From an uncultured Chloroflexota bacterium (GTDB taxonomy: Bacteria > Chloroflexota > Dehalococcoidia > UBA2247 > RBG-13-53-26), in NCBI GenBank assembly GCA_937860285.1, contig CALMBS010000121.1, positions 1 to 5,300 of the forward strand: DNA of 5,300 bases, in the 5' to 3' direction. Every line of letters begins with the position of its first letter. Positions within the stretch are counted from its first letter, which is position 1. Below are positions 1-5,300 of the stretch, piece by piece. A program made the translations under genes and the position numbers. The notes under the pieces are model-generated. The model ran no database searches and was not told the DNA's origin. It saw only the letters and a program-made list of their open reading frames with translations.

Positions 1-272
1 ACCGGGACGTTGTAGCACAGGGTCTTCCCGCTGGCGGCGCCGGTGACCACGGCCACGTTCTCCCCCGAGCGGACCAGGTCCACAGCCATGGCCTGGTGGG
101 TGTAGAGGGGGTACAGGTCCGCGGCCCGCAGGGCCGACTCCAGCCGCTCGTGGAGCGCCCGGGCCGGCTCCCGGCAGGAGGGCGGCCGGGACGGCAGGTG
201 CTCGACGTGGACGATCTGGCCCCGGTAGCCGGACTGGGCCCTGATCTCATCGATGAAGGAGGTGACGGTCAT
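1..272 (-). CDS. DEAD/DEAH-box helicase, YprA/MrfA-like (N-terminal part, cut by the window edge)
   Basis: The first 90 codons of a minus-strand gene are visible; the rest lies to the left. The product starts MTVTSFIDEIRAQSGYRG. Residues 56-65 read LYTHQAMAVD, a Q-motif-like segment, and residues 78-84 read GAASGKT, the Walker A/motif I loop, followed by LCYNVPV. This run closely resembles the start of the YprA/MrfA helicases (DEAD/DEAH domain plus C-terminal DUF1998), which are ATP-dependent nucleic-acid translocases linked in Bacillus to repair of DNA damage. The downstream helicase motifs and DUF1998 are not visible, so the subfamily is inferred. The ATG at 270-272 is preceded by GAGG (279-282) at 6 bases; in-frame GTG codons a few residues upstream are possible but less well placed. 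It lies 44 bases behind ylxP on the same strand, so it is probably co-transcribed with it. Confidence 0.85.
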   Translation of the reverse strand, partial: MTVTSFIDEIRAQSGYRGQIVHVEHLPSRPPSCREPARALHERLESALRAADLYPLYTHQAMAVDLVRSGENVAVVTGAASGKTLCYNVP

Positions 273-316
273 TTCAGGCCTCAGGGCCACCACCCGGCCG
301 GCGCATCAGGCCGGCG

Positions 317-610
317 CTAGCGGAAAGGGATAAGCTCGATCCGGTAGTCAACCACTTCCAGGTCCAGCCGGCTCCGGCTGATGAACTGCACCACCTGCGA
401 CAGCACCTTGTTGTTCTGCCGGGCATCGTTGCTGACGCAGGCTATGCCCAGAGTGGTCAACTGCCACACGTCCTGATCGTCGACCTCGGCGATGGCCACG
501 TTGTAGCTGCCCCTCACCCGGGCCACCACGGACTTGATCACCTTCCTCTTGCCCTTGAGGCTCTCGTTCTCCGGCAGGCGGAGAGTCATGTGGCAAACAC
601 CCAGGTTCAT
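317..610 (-). CDS. ylxP: DUF503 / YlxP-family small protein
   Basis: The product is 97 residues, the usual size for DUF503 (about 90-100). It shows the family pattern: an N-terminal strand GVCHMTLRLPENESLKGKR (4-22), then KSVVARVRGSYNVAIAEV (26-43), DDQDVW (44-49), LGIACVSND (54-62), and a last strand LEVVDYRIELIP near the C-terminus. Members fold as a small ferredoxin-like domain; in Firmicutes ylxP sits near infB and rbfA, which suggests a ribosome- or RNA-related role, but the biochemical function is not settled. I chose the ATG at 608-610 because it gives family length and has AGGGGG (619-624) 8 bases upstream. An in-frame ATG at 683-685 would add 25 residues that look like intergenic translation. 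The gene is divergent from ftsH and leads into the helicase gene. Confidence 0.9.
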   Translation of the reverse strand: MNLGVCHMTLRLPENESLKGKRKVIKSVVARVRGSYNVAIAEVDDQDVWQLTTLGIACVSNDARQNNKVLSQVVQFISRSRLDLEVVDYRIELIPFR

Positions 611-636
611 GAAGAGGACCCCCTGGCGATGGGGCC

Positions 637-666
637 ATTCTACAACAGGCAGGCGGCGCGCCGCAA
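637..666 (-). promoter_or_regulatory. Candidate promoter for ylxP-helicase
   Basis: On the minus strand TAGAAT (642-637) matches the -10 consensus at five of six positions. TTGCGG (666-661) lies 18 bases upstream, a weak -35 that matches only in its first three bases. Transcription would begin near 630, giving a leader of about 20 bases that contains the AGGGGG ribosome-binding site. The placement is good, but the -35 is poor and no other evidence is available. Confidence 0.45.
653..664. repeat. 12-bp perfect palindrome in the divergent promoter region
   Basis: GCGGCGCGCCGC is its own reverse complement. It overlaps the spacer and -35 of the candidate ylxP promoter and lies about 50 bases upstream of the ftsH -10. 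A regulator-binding site is possible, but short GC palindromes are common in GC-rich DNA. Confidence 0.3.
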
Positions 667-712
667 TGGACAGCACATCATCCACCGAATGCCGGGTGGC
701 GCATTTCTTTTA

Positions 713-721
713 TGCTATAAT
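713..721 (+). promoter_or_regulatory. Extended -10 promoter of ftsH (TGCTATAAT)
   Basis: TGCTATAAT is a perfect extended -10 (TGn followed by TATAAT at 716-721), set in a short AT-rich patch of otherwise GC-rich DNA. No good -35 is seen 17-18 bases upstream (the region reads CCGGGTG), as is normal for extended -10 promoters. The expected start is near G728, leaving only about 19 bases of leader before the GTG at 747. This would leave the in-frame ATG at 720 outside the transcript. Confidence 0.75.
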
Positions 722-730
722 GTGGTCGCT

Positions 731-749
731 GGAGGATTATGTAGAAGTG
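731..749 (+). promoter_or_regulatory. ftsH ribosome-binding site with an embedded ATG-TAG start-stop pair
   Basis: GGAGG (731-735) is the only strong Shine-Dalgarno near the ftsH start. After it come ATT, then ATG (739-741) directly followed by TAG (742-744), then AA and the ftsH GTG (747-749). The ATG-TAG pair is out of frame with ftsH (+1). Spacing is 3 bases from GGAGG to the ATG and 11 to the GTG, so neither is ideal. The pair could compete for initiation or let ribosomes re-initiate two bases downstream at GTG; this role is inferred. Confidence 0.5.
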
Positions 750-2588
750 GGGAAGAACAGACGGCTGGCCATCATCTACCTGCTCATCTTCGTGGGCATA
801 GTGGCCCTGGTGATAGTCTTCTGGCCCCGGGATGACGAACAGACCCCGCCCAGCCTGTCCGAGGTCACCAGCTGGGTCGATAACCATGAGGTCACCGGCG
901 TCGAGATCGTCGATGACCGGACGCTGATTGTCAACCGGGAAGGGTACGACACTCAGTACAAGACGACCATCGCCACGGACTACGTGGGGGATTTCGTCAA
1001 GAAGCTGGGCGATTCGACAGGACCCGGCGGAAGCATCATCGACGTCAGGATAAGCTACTCCAGCGGCTTCAACTGGGGCAGCTTCCTGCTGACCGTGGTG
1101 CCTTTGGTGATGCTGGTCGTCCTGTTCATCTTCATCATGCGCGGCGCCCGCGGCGCCAACAACCAGGCCTTCAACTTCAGCCGCAGCCGGGCCCGGCTGG
1201 CCAATGGCGCCAAGCCCACGGTCACCTTCACCGACGTGGCCGGGGTGGAGGAGGCCAAGCAGGAGCTCCAGGAGATCGTGGAGTTCCTCAAGCAGCCGGA
1301 GAAGTTCCTGGCGCTGGGGGCCCGCATACCGCGGGGGGTCCTCCTCATCGGGGCCCCGGGGACCGGCAAGACCCTGCTGGCGCGGGCCATCGCCGGTGAG
1401 GCCGGCGTCCCCTTCTTCTCCATCAGCGGCAGCGAGTTCGTGGAGATGTTCGTCGGCGTGGGCGCTTCCAGGGTGAGGGACCTCTTCGACCAGGCCAAGC
1501 GGAACGCCCCCTGCATCGTCTTCGTGGACGAGATAGACGCCGTCGGCCGCCACCGCGGCGCGGGGCTGGGCGGCGGGCACGACGAGAGGGAGCAGACCCT
1601 CAACCAGATCCTGGTCGAGATGGACGGGTTCGACACCTCCACCAATGTCATCGTCCTGGCAGCCACCAACCGTCCGGACATCCTGGACCCGGCCCTGCTG
1701 CGGCCGGGCCGTTTCGACCGGCGCGTGGTGCTGGACCCGCCGGACATCAACGGGCGGACGGGCATCCTGCAGGTCCATGCCAAGGGGAAGCCCCTGGACA
1801 GCTCCGTCGACCTGGAGACCATCGCCCGGCAGACCGTCGGCTTCAGCGGCGCCGATCTGGCCAACCTGGTCAACGAGGCCGCCATCCTGGCCGCCCGGCG
1901 CAACAAGAAGAGCATCGGCATGACAGAGCTGGGGGATGCCATCGAGCGGGTGGTCATGGGCCCGGAGAGGAAGAGCCGTGTCATCAGCGTCAAGGAAAAG
2001 GAGATCGTGGCCTATCACGAGGCCGGGCATGCCCTGGTCGCCCGGAAGCTGCCCGATGCCGATCCGGTGCGCAAGATCTCCATTATCTCGCGGGGCATGG
2101 CCCTGGGAGTGACCTGGAACATACCGACGGAGGACCGCCACATCACCACCCGGAGCCAGTACATGGCCGAGCTGTCAGTGCTGCTGGCCGGCCACGTGTC
2201 GGAACAGCTCACGTTCAACGAGAGGTCGACCGGGGCCCACAACGACATTGAGAGGGTGACCAAGATCGCCCGGGCCATGGTGACCGAGTACGGCATGAGC
2301 GACAACCTGGAGCTGCGCACCTTCGGGCACAAAGAGGAGCTGGTCTTCCTGGGCAAGGAGATCTCGGAGCAGCGCAACTACAGCGAGAGGGTGGCCCTGG
2401 ACATCGACCGGGAGGTCCGCTCCATCATCGACAAAGCGTACCAGGTCACCAGGAATGTCCTGGTGGACAACAAGGAAAAGCTGGTGCAGATCGCCCAGAT
2501 GCTGATGGCCGAAGAGAGCATCGAGGGCGAGAAGCTGGAGAAGCTGTTCAATGAACCGGCCCCGGCGGCGCCCGCGCCGGCTGGCTGA
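747..2588 (+). CDS. ftsH: ATP-dependent zinc metalloprotease FtsH
   Basis: FtsH is a hexameric, membrane-anchored AAA+ protease that pulls out and degrades misfolded membrane proteins and short-lived cytosolic ones. The 613-residue product is near family length (E. coli 644). Visible parts: transmembrane helix about 8-26, extracytoplasmic FtsH_ext domain about 27-112, second helix about 113-131, Walker A GAPGTGKT (202-209), pore loop FVGVG (from F235), Walker B IVFVDEID (257-264), SRH with arginine fingers R319 and R322 in LLRPGRFDR, zinc site HEAGH (H424, E425, H428) and the probable third ligand D500 in GAHNDIE. All catalytic residues are intact. The C-terminus ends in a Pro/Ala tail (NEPAPAAPAPAG). 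The GTG start is preferred because GGAGG lies upstream and the protein then begins just before the first membrane helix; the in-frame ATG at 720 overlaps the -10 box. moaE follows 12 bases after the stop. Confidence 0.97.
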   Translation: MGKNRRLAIIYLLIFVGIVALVIVFWPRDDEQTPPSLSEVTSWVDNHEVTGVEIVDDRTLIVNREGYDTQYKTTIATDYVGDFVKKLGDSTGPGGSIIDVRISYSSGFNWGSFLLTVVPLVMLVVLFIFIMRGARGANNQAFNFSRSRARLANGAKPTVTFTDVAGVEEAKQELQEIVEFLKQPEKFLALGARIPRGVLLIGAPGTGKTLLARAIAGEAGVPFFSISGSEFVEMFVGVGASRVRDLFDQAKRNAPCIVFVDEIDAVGRHRGAGLGGGHDEREQTLNQILVEMDGFDTSTNVIVLAATNRPDILDPALLRPGRFDRRVVLDPPDINGRTGILQVHAKGKPLDSSVDLETIARQTVGFSGADLANLVNEAAILAARRNKKSIGMTELGDAIERVVMGPERKSRVISVKEKEIVAYHEAGHALVARKLPDADPVRKISIISRGMALGVTWNIPTEDRHITTRSQYMAELSVLLAGHVSEQLTFNERSTGAHNDIERVTKIARAMVTEYGMSDNLELRTFGHKEELVFLGKEISEQRNYSERVALDIDREVRSIIDKAYQVTRNVLVDNKEKLVQIAQMLMAEESIEGEKLEKLFNEPAPAAPAPAG

Positions 2589-2600
2589 GGCTGGGACAAC

Positions 2601-3041
2601 TTGATCCGCATTACCAGGAACCCCATACGTCCGGAGGCCGCCATCGAGAGCGTCCGCCGGAAGGCCTACGGCGCCGTCATTGCCTACGTGGGCACGGTGC
2701 GGGACACCTCTGGCGACCACCGCCGGGTCATCTTCATGGAGCACCAGGCCGCCCTGCAGGACCTGGCCCGCCAGGAGCTGGAGAGGATTGCCGGGGAGAT
2801 CAACCGCCGCTGGCACCTGGGGGACGTCTCCATCATTCACCGTATCGGCAAGCTCCGGACAGGGGAGATACTCCTGGTGGTGGCCATTGGGGCCCCTCAC
2901 CGTGAGGAGGCCTTCGCCGCCTGCCAGTACGCCATCGACAGCTTCAAGCAAGTGGCGCACCAGTGGACCACGGAGACCCTGGAAGAGGCGCCCGGCCCGA
3001 CGCCCACCGGCGACGCTCCCGGGCCGCGCCCGCCGCCCTAG
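2601..3041 (+). CDS. moaE: MoaE-like molybdopterin synthase catalytic subunit, divergent C-terminus
   Basis: MoaE, with the thiocarboxylated small protein MoaD, inserts two sulfurs into precursor Z (cPMP) to make molybdopterin in the cytosol. The 146-residue product has typical family segments: RITRNPI at the start, YGAVIAYVGTVRD (23-35), LGDVSIIHRIGKL (73-85), and APHREEAFAACQYAID (98-113). By alignment from memory to E. coli, R34, H100, R101 and K116 match R39, H103, R104 and K119. The usual WKKE/WKRE is replaced by WTTE (122-125), so the position of E. coli K126 is Thr123, and the normal GxxW-type C-terminus gives way to a Pro/Gly-rich tail (131-146). The start is TTG; TGAGG, overlapping the ftsH stop, is a weak ribosome site 10 bases upstream, so translation may be coupled to ftsH. 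No moaD or other cofactor gene is in view. Activity is therefore uncertain, family membership is not. Confidence 0.87.
   Translation: MIRITRNPIRPEAAIESVRRKAYGAVIAYVGTVRDTSGDHRRVIFMEHQAALQDLARQELERIAGEINRRWHLGDVSIIHRIGKLRTGEILLVVAIGAPHREEAFAACQYAIDSFKQVAHQWTTETLEEAPGPTPTGDAPGPRPPP
2993..3026. other. GC-rich inverted repeat at the end of moaE
   Basis: CGGCCCG (2993-2999) pairs perfectly with CGGGCCG (3020-3026) across a 20-base loop, inside the Pro/Gly-rich tail of moaE and just before the convergent junction. No T-run follows on either strand, so it is not a canonical intrinsic terminator. It could still slow transcription coming from both sides, but it may only reflect the base composition of the tail codons. 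Confidence 0.25.
3038..3041. other. Shared CTAG: overlapping stop codons of two convergent genes
   Basis: The palindrome CTAG contains the TAG of moaE on the plus strand (3039-3041) and the TAG of the polyprenyl synthase on the minus strand (3040-3038). The genes therefore overlap tail to tail by 4 bases with no space for a terminator between them. Confidence 0.9.
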
Positions 3042-3991
3042 CTGCGGCGTTCAGTCACATAGGCCGCCAGGCTGGTGAGGCATTCATGGGCGGCGTTGCG
3101 GGGAAGCCTCTCAATGGCGGCCGACGCCCGGGATGAGAACTGCTGGGCGATTTCGTAGCACTCGTCAATGACCGACGAAGTGCGCACCATCTCCGTCAGC
3201 AGCCGGATCCCCTCCTGCCTGTCCCCCGAGAGGACCTCCTTCACCCTGGCGCTCGCCGGCCGTTCCAGAAGGAGTATCACCGGCAGGGTGAAGACGCCCT
3301 GGGCCAGATCGCTGGTCACCGGCTTGCCCAGCGCTTCCTTCTGCCCCACGAAGTCCAGGATGTCGTCCACGATCTGGAAGCTCATGCCGATGTTCTGGCC
3401 GTATTCGCCCAGCGCCTGAATGCTCTCCTCCGGCAGGCCAGCCAGCACCGCCCCGGACTCGGTGGACGCAGCAAACAGGCAGGCCGTCTTGTCGCTGATC
3501 GTCTGGAAGTAGCGCTCCCGGTCCCAGCCGAAGGCGTTGATCGACTCCTGGAGCTCACCGCTGCAGATGCTCATGAGGGTCCGGGCGAAGAGCTTGATGA
3601 CCCGGATGTTCCGGGTCTCGGCCACCAGCCCGGCGGAGCTGGCGAACAGGTAGTCGCCAATGAGCACGGCGTTGCTGTTGCCCCAGCGCTGCTTGATGCT
3701 CATCTTGCCCCGGCGCACCGCCGCATTGTCGATGGTGTCGTCGTGCACCAGGGTGGCCGTGTGCAGCACCTCCACCCCCGCGGCCATGGACGTCATCAAC
3801 CCGGCGTTGTACCTCTTGAATTTCCCGGCCAGCAGGGTCAGCGCCGGGCGGACCCGCTTTCCTCCCCCCTCGAGGGCGTGCCGCAGCTGCTCGGCTATCT
3901 CTGCCGGGGCCTGCCTGGCCACTCCCGCTATCTTCTCCTCCACAGCGGCCATGTCCGACTTCACGGGGTCATAGGTCCAGGCGACGCTCAA
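3038..3991 (-). CDS. Long-chain trans-polyprenyl diphosphate synthase (IspB/HepT-like)
   Basis: The enzyme extends an allylic diphosphate with isopentenyl diphosphate units, giving the chain for quinones or a polyprenyl carrier. The 317-residue product (family about 320) shows GGKRVRP (43-49), the first Asp-rich motif DDTID (84-88), and the second, DDILD (209-213, within FQIVDDILDF), followed by GKPVTSDLAQG and TLP. The residues just before the first motif are small (HTATLVHDD, with Ala five places upstream) rather than the aromatic ones that stop growth at C15-C20, so a C30-C50 product is inferred; the exact length cannot be read. The TTG at 3989-3991 is preferred: AAGGAG (3996-4001) precedes it, though at only 4 bases, and it lies 22 bases past the metG stop. 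A longer reading from 4075 would overlap metG and adds implausible sequence; ATG 3952 lacks a ribosome site. Probably an operon with metG. Confidence 0.92.
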   Translation of the reverse strand: MSVAWTYDPVKSDMAAVEEKIAGVARQAPAEIAEQLRHALEGGGKRVRPALTLLAGKFKRYNAGLMTSMAAGVEVLHTATLVHDDTIDNAAVRRGKMSIKQRWGNSNAVLIGDYLFASSAGLVAETRNIRVIKLFARTLMSICSGELQESINAFGWDRERYFQTISDKTACLFAASTESGAVLAGLPEESIQALGEYGQNIGMSFQIVDDILDFVGQKEALGKPVTSDLAQGVFTLPVILLLERPASARVKEVLSGDRQEGIRLLTEMVRTSSVIDECYEIAQQFSSRASAAIERLPRNAAHECLTSLAAYVTERRS

Positions 3992-3995
3992 CGTG

Positions 3996-4001
3996 CTCCT
4001 T
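3996..4001 (-). promoter_or_regulatory. Ribosome-binding site deciding the polyprenyl synthase start
   Basis: AAGGAG on the minus strand sits in the 22-base gap after the metG stop and is the only good Shine-Dalgarno near the gene. It points to the TTG at 3991-3989, although the 4-base spacing is tight. Confidence 0.6.
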
Positions 4002-4013
4002 TCCGGGATGGCA

Positions 4014-5300
4014 TCAGGCGGTCTCCCCGGGCGCTTGCCCCAGCCTGGCGTTCTCCCCGGCCACCACGGCTTCATCCAGCTTGACGAAGAGCGCCTCCGG
4101 CGCGCCCAGCTTCTGTCCGGCCGGCAGCTCGTGGACGGCCCACCCTTCGTCCTTGACGAAGCCCCGGCCGCCCAGGAGCCGGTGCAGCTTCTGGGAGCTC
4201 TCCGGCAGGAAGGGGTAGAAGAGGGTCTTCAGGGTGTTGATGACCGAGAGGGAGACATAGAGCGACGTGGCGCATGCCGCCCGGTCGGTCTTCAGCGTCT
4301 TCCACGGTGACTTCTCGTCGAGATACCGGTTGGTGTCCTGGGCCAGCAGCATGGTGGCCTTTATGGCGTCCCGGAAATGGCAATTGTGGAGGTGGGAGTC
4401 CACCGCGCCGAAGGCGGTCCTGGCCTTCTCCAGCAGGGCCCGGCTGCTGGCGTCGAGCTCGCCCGGCGTGGGGACGCGGCCCTCGAAGTGCTTGCTGGTG
4501 AAGGTCAGAACGCGGTGCGCCAGGTTGCCGTACGTGGCCACCAGCTCATCGTTGTTGCGCCGCACGAACTCCCGCCAGGAGAAGTCGGCATCGGAGGCCT
4601 CCGGCATGTTGGCCGACAGGAAGTAGCGCAGCGGGTCCGGGGAGTAGCGCTCCAGGTAGTCCGGGACCCACACCGCCCAGTTGCGGCTGGTGGACAGCTT
4701 ACGGCCCTCGATGGTCAGGAACTCGTTCGCAGGGACGTCGTAGGGGAGGTTCAGACCGCCGTACCCCATGAGCATCGCCGGCCAGATCATGGTGTGGAAC
4801 GGGATGTTGTCCTTGCCGATGAAGTAGTAGCTCCTGGCCTCCTGCTGCCAGAACGCCGACCAGGCGTCATCCCGGCCGTGCTGCTGTCCCCACTCGTGGC
4901 AGGCGGAGAGGTAGCCGATGACGGCCTCGAACCAGACGTAGATCCTCTTCTGCTCGAACCCGGGCTGCGGGATGGACACCCCCCATTCGATGTCCCTGGT
5001 GATGGCCCGGTCCTTCAGCCCCTCCTCGAGATAGCGCAGGGTGAAGTTCTGGACATTGGGCCGCCAGTGCCTCTGCTCCTTCACCCAGGCCAGCAGGGGC
5101 TCCTGGAAAGCGGAGAGACGCAGAAAAAAATGCTCCGAGGTCCGGGCCTCGGGGGCGCTGCCGCAGAGTCGGCAGCGGGGGTCCTTCAGCTCCAGCGGGT
5201 TGGTGGGCTTGCCGCATCGGTCACACTGGTCGCCCCGGGCCTCGGCGAAGTCGCAGAAGGGGCAGGTCCCGTTCACGTAGCGGGCAGGCAGGTAGCGCTG
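4014..5300 (-). CDS. metG: Methionyl-tRNA synthetase (N-terminus beyond the window)
   Basis: MetRS joins methionine to tRNA-Met in the cytosol. The last 428 codons are visible; the frame is open to the right edge (QRYLPARYVNGTCPFC) and roughly 130 residues, including the HIGH motif, lie outside. In visible numbering, the zinc-knuckle insert has CPFC (13-16), CDRC (26-29) and CRLC (43-46). The catalytic core continues with RIYVWFEAVIGYLSA and YFIGKDNIPFHTMIWPA. The KMSKS loop is KLSTS (201-205; bases 4686-4700). The anticodon-binding helical domain has YGNLAHR and the Pro-Trp pair in EKSPWKTL (332-333), which match tRNA-contact residues in E. coli. The protein ends soon after this domain, without the C-terminal tRNA-binding (EMAP-like) extension of longer MetRS; full length would be about 560. 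A GTG at 5274-5276 is internal, not the start. The polyprenyl synthase gene follows after 22 bases. Confidence 0.96.
   Translation of the reverse strand, partial: QRYLPARYVNGTCPFCDFAEARGDQCDRCGKPTNPLELKDPRCRLCGSAPEARTSEHFFLRLSAFQEPLLAWVKEQRHWRPNVQNFTLRYLEEGLKDRAITRDIEWGVSIPQPGFEQKRIYVWFEAVIGYLSACHEWGQQHGRDDAWSAFWQQEARSYYFIGKDNIPFHTMIWPAMLMGYGGLNLPYDVPANEFLTIEGRKLSTSRNWAVWVPDYLERYSPDPLRYFLSANMPEASDADFSWREFVRRNNDELVATYGNLAHRVLTFTSKHFEGRVPTPGELDASSRALLEKARTAFGAVDSHLHNCHFRDAIKATMLLAQDTNRYLDEKSPWKTLKTDRAACATSLYVSLSVINTLKTLFYPFLPESSQKLHRLLGGRGFVKDEGWAVHELPAGQKLGAPEALFVKLDEAVVAGENARLGQAPGETA

Noticed and set aside
296..317. Direct repeat GGCCGGCGC at 296-304 and 309-317 between ylxP and the helicase gene.
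   Set aside because: Two 9-base GC-only copies 13 bases apart in GC-rich DNA are easily due to chance; no array, symmetry or terminator goes with them.
611..685. Longer YlxP starting at 685.
   Set aside because: The extra 25 residues do not fit DUF503, whose members start right before the first strand, and the ATG at 610 has its own ribosome-binding site.
534..746. N-terminal extension of FtsH by 71 residues from ATG 534, or by 9 from ATG 720.
   Set aside because: The long form overlaps the 5' end of ylxP and reads through the promoter region. ATG 720 lies in the TATAAT box and has no ribosome site. GTG 747 gives a normal FtsH N-terminus.
678..2141. A 487-codon open frame on the minus strand across ftsH, with further long minus frames at 1055-1993 and 2175-2960.
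   Set aside because: They lie wholly opposite well-supported genes, have low-complexity compositions rich in Gly, Pro, Asp, His and Arg, and match no family I know. GC-rich coding DNA routinely leaves the antisense frames open.
2556..2580. CCGGC/GCCGG inverted repeat at the end of ftsH as a terminator.
   Set aside because: It has only five paired bases, lies within the Pro/Ala tail codons, lacks a T-run, and moaE follows at once.
3992..4075. Polyprenyl synthase starting at 4075, inside metG.
   Set aside because: The added segment is Pro/Gly/Arg/Trp-rich, an out-of-frame reading of the metG 3' end. The Shine-Dalgarno at 3996-4001 indicates the later TTG.
1..5300. Search for tRNA or rRNA genes, CRISPR repeats, insertion sequences, phage or defence genes.
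   Set aside because: Nothing of the kind is visible; the window is almost fully covered by six housekeeping-type genes and the longest non-coding stretch is about 136 bases.

Overview
The window is an ordinary, densely packed housekeeping stretch of a GC-rich bacterial chromosome. It shows no mobile element, CRISPR array, RNA gene or obvious new system. The FtsH, MoaE and MetRS sequences, and the pairing of metG with a long-chain polyprenyl synthase, remind me of Chloroflexota and in particular Dehalococcoidia. That is recall and inference only; the sequence does not prove the taxon.

Layout. Positions 1-610 hold two minus-strand genes: a DUF503/YlxP-family small protein (317-610), then the start of a YprA/MrfA-type DEAD/DEAH helicase (1-272) that runs off the left edge. 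Positions 611-746 are a divergent promoter region. It contains a clear extended -10 (TGCTATAAT) firing right into ftsH, a weaker candidate promoter firing left into ylxP, and a 12-bp perfect palindrome between them. Positions 747-3041 carry the plus-strand pair ftsH (membrane AAA+ zinc protease) and a MoaE-like molybdopterin synthase large subunit, 12 bases apart. Positions 3038-5300 carry a minus-strand pair: metG (methionyl-tRNA synthetase, N-terminus beyond the right edge) followed after 22 bases by a long-chain trans-polyprenyl diphosphate synthase. The two pairs converge and their stop codons overlap in one CTAG.

Function. FtsH covers membrane and cytosolic protein quality control. MoaE belongs to molybdenum-cofactor synthesis, with no MoaD partner visible. 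MetRS charges tRNA-Met. The polyprenyl synthase makes the side chain of quinones or an undecaprenyl-type carrier. The helicase is probably a DNA-repair enzyme, and YlxP has no settled function. These genes do not form one pathway.

The points most worth a second look are an ATG-TAG start-stop element squeezed between the ftsH Shine-Dalgarno and its GTG start, the loss of the usual lysine pair in MoaE (WKKE to WTTE) together with a Pro-rich tail, and the shared-stop convergent junction. Three of the five visible gene starts (ftsH GTG, moaE TTG, polyprenyl synthase TTG) are not ATG.
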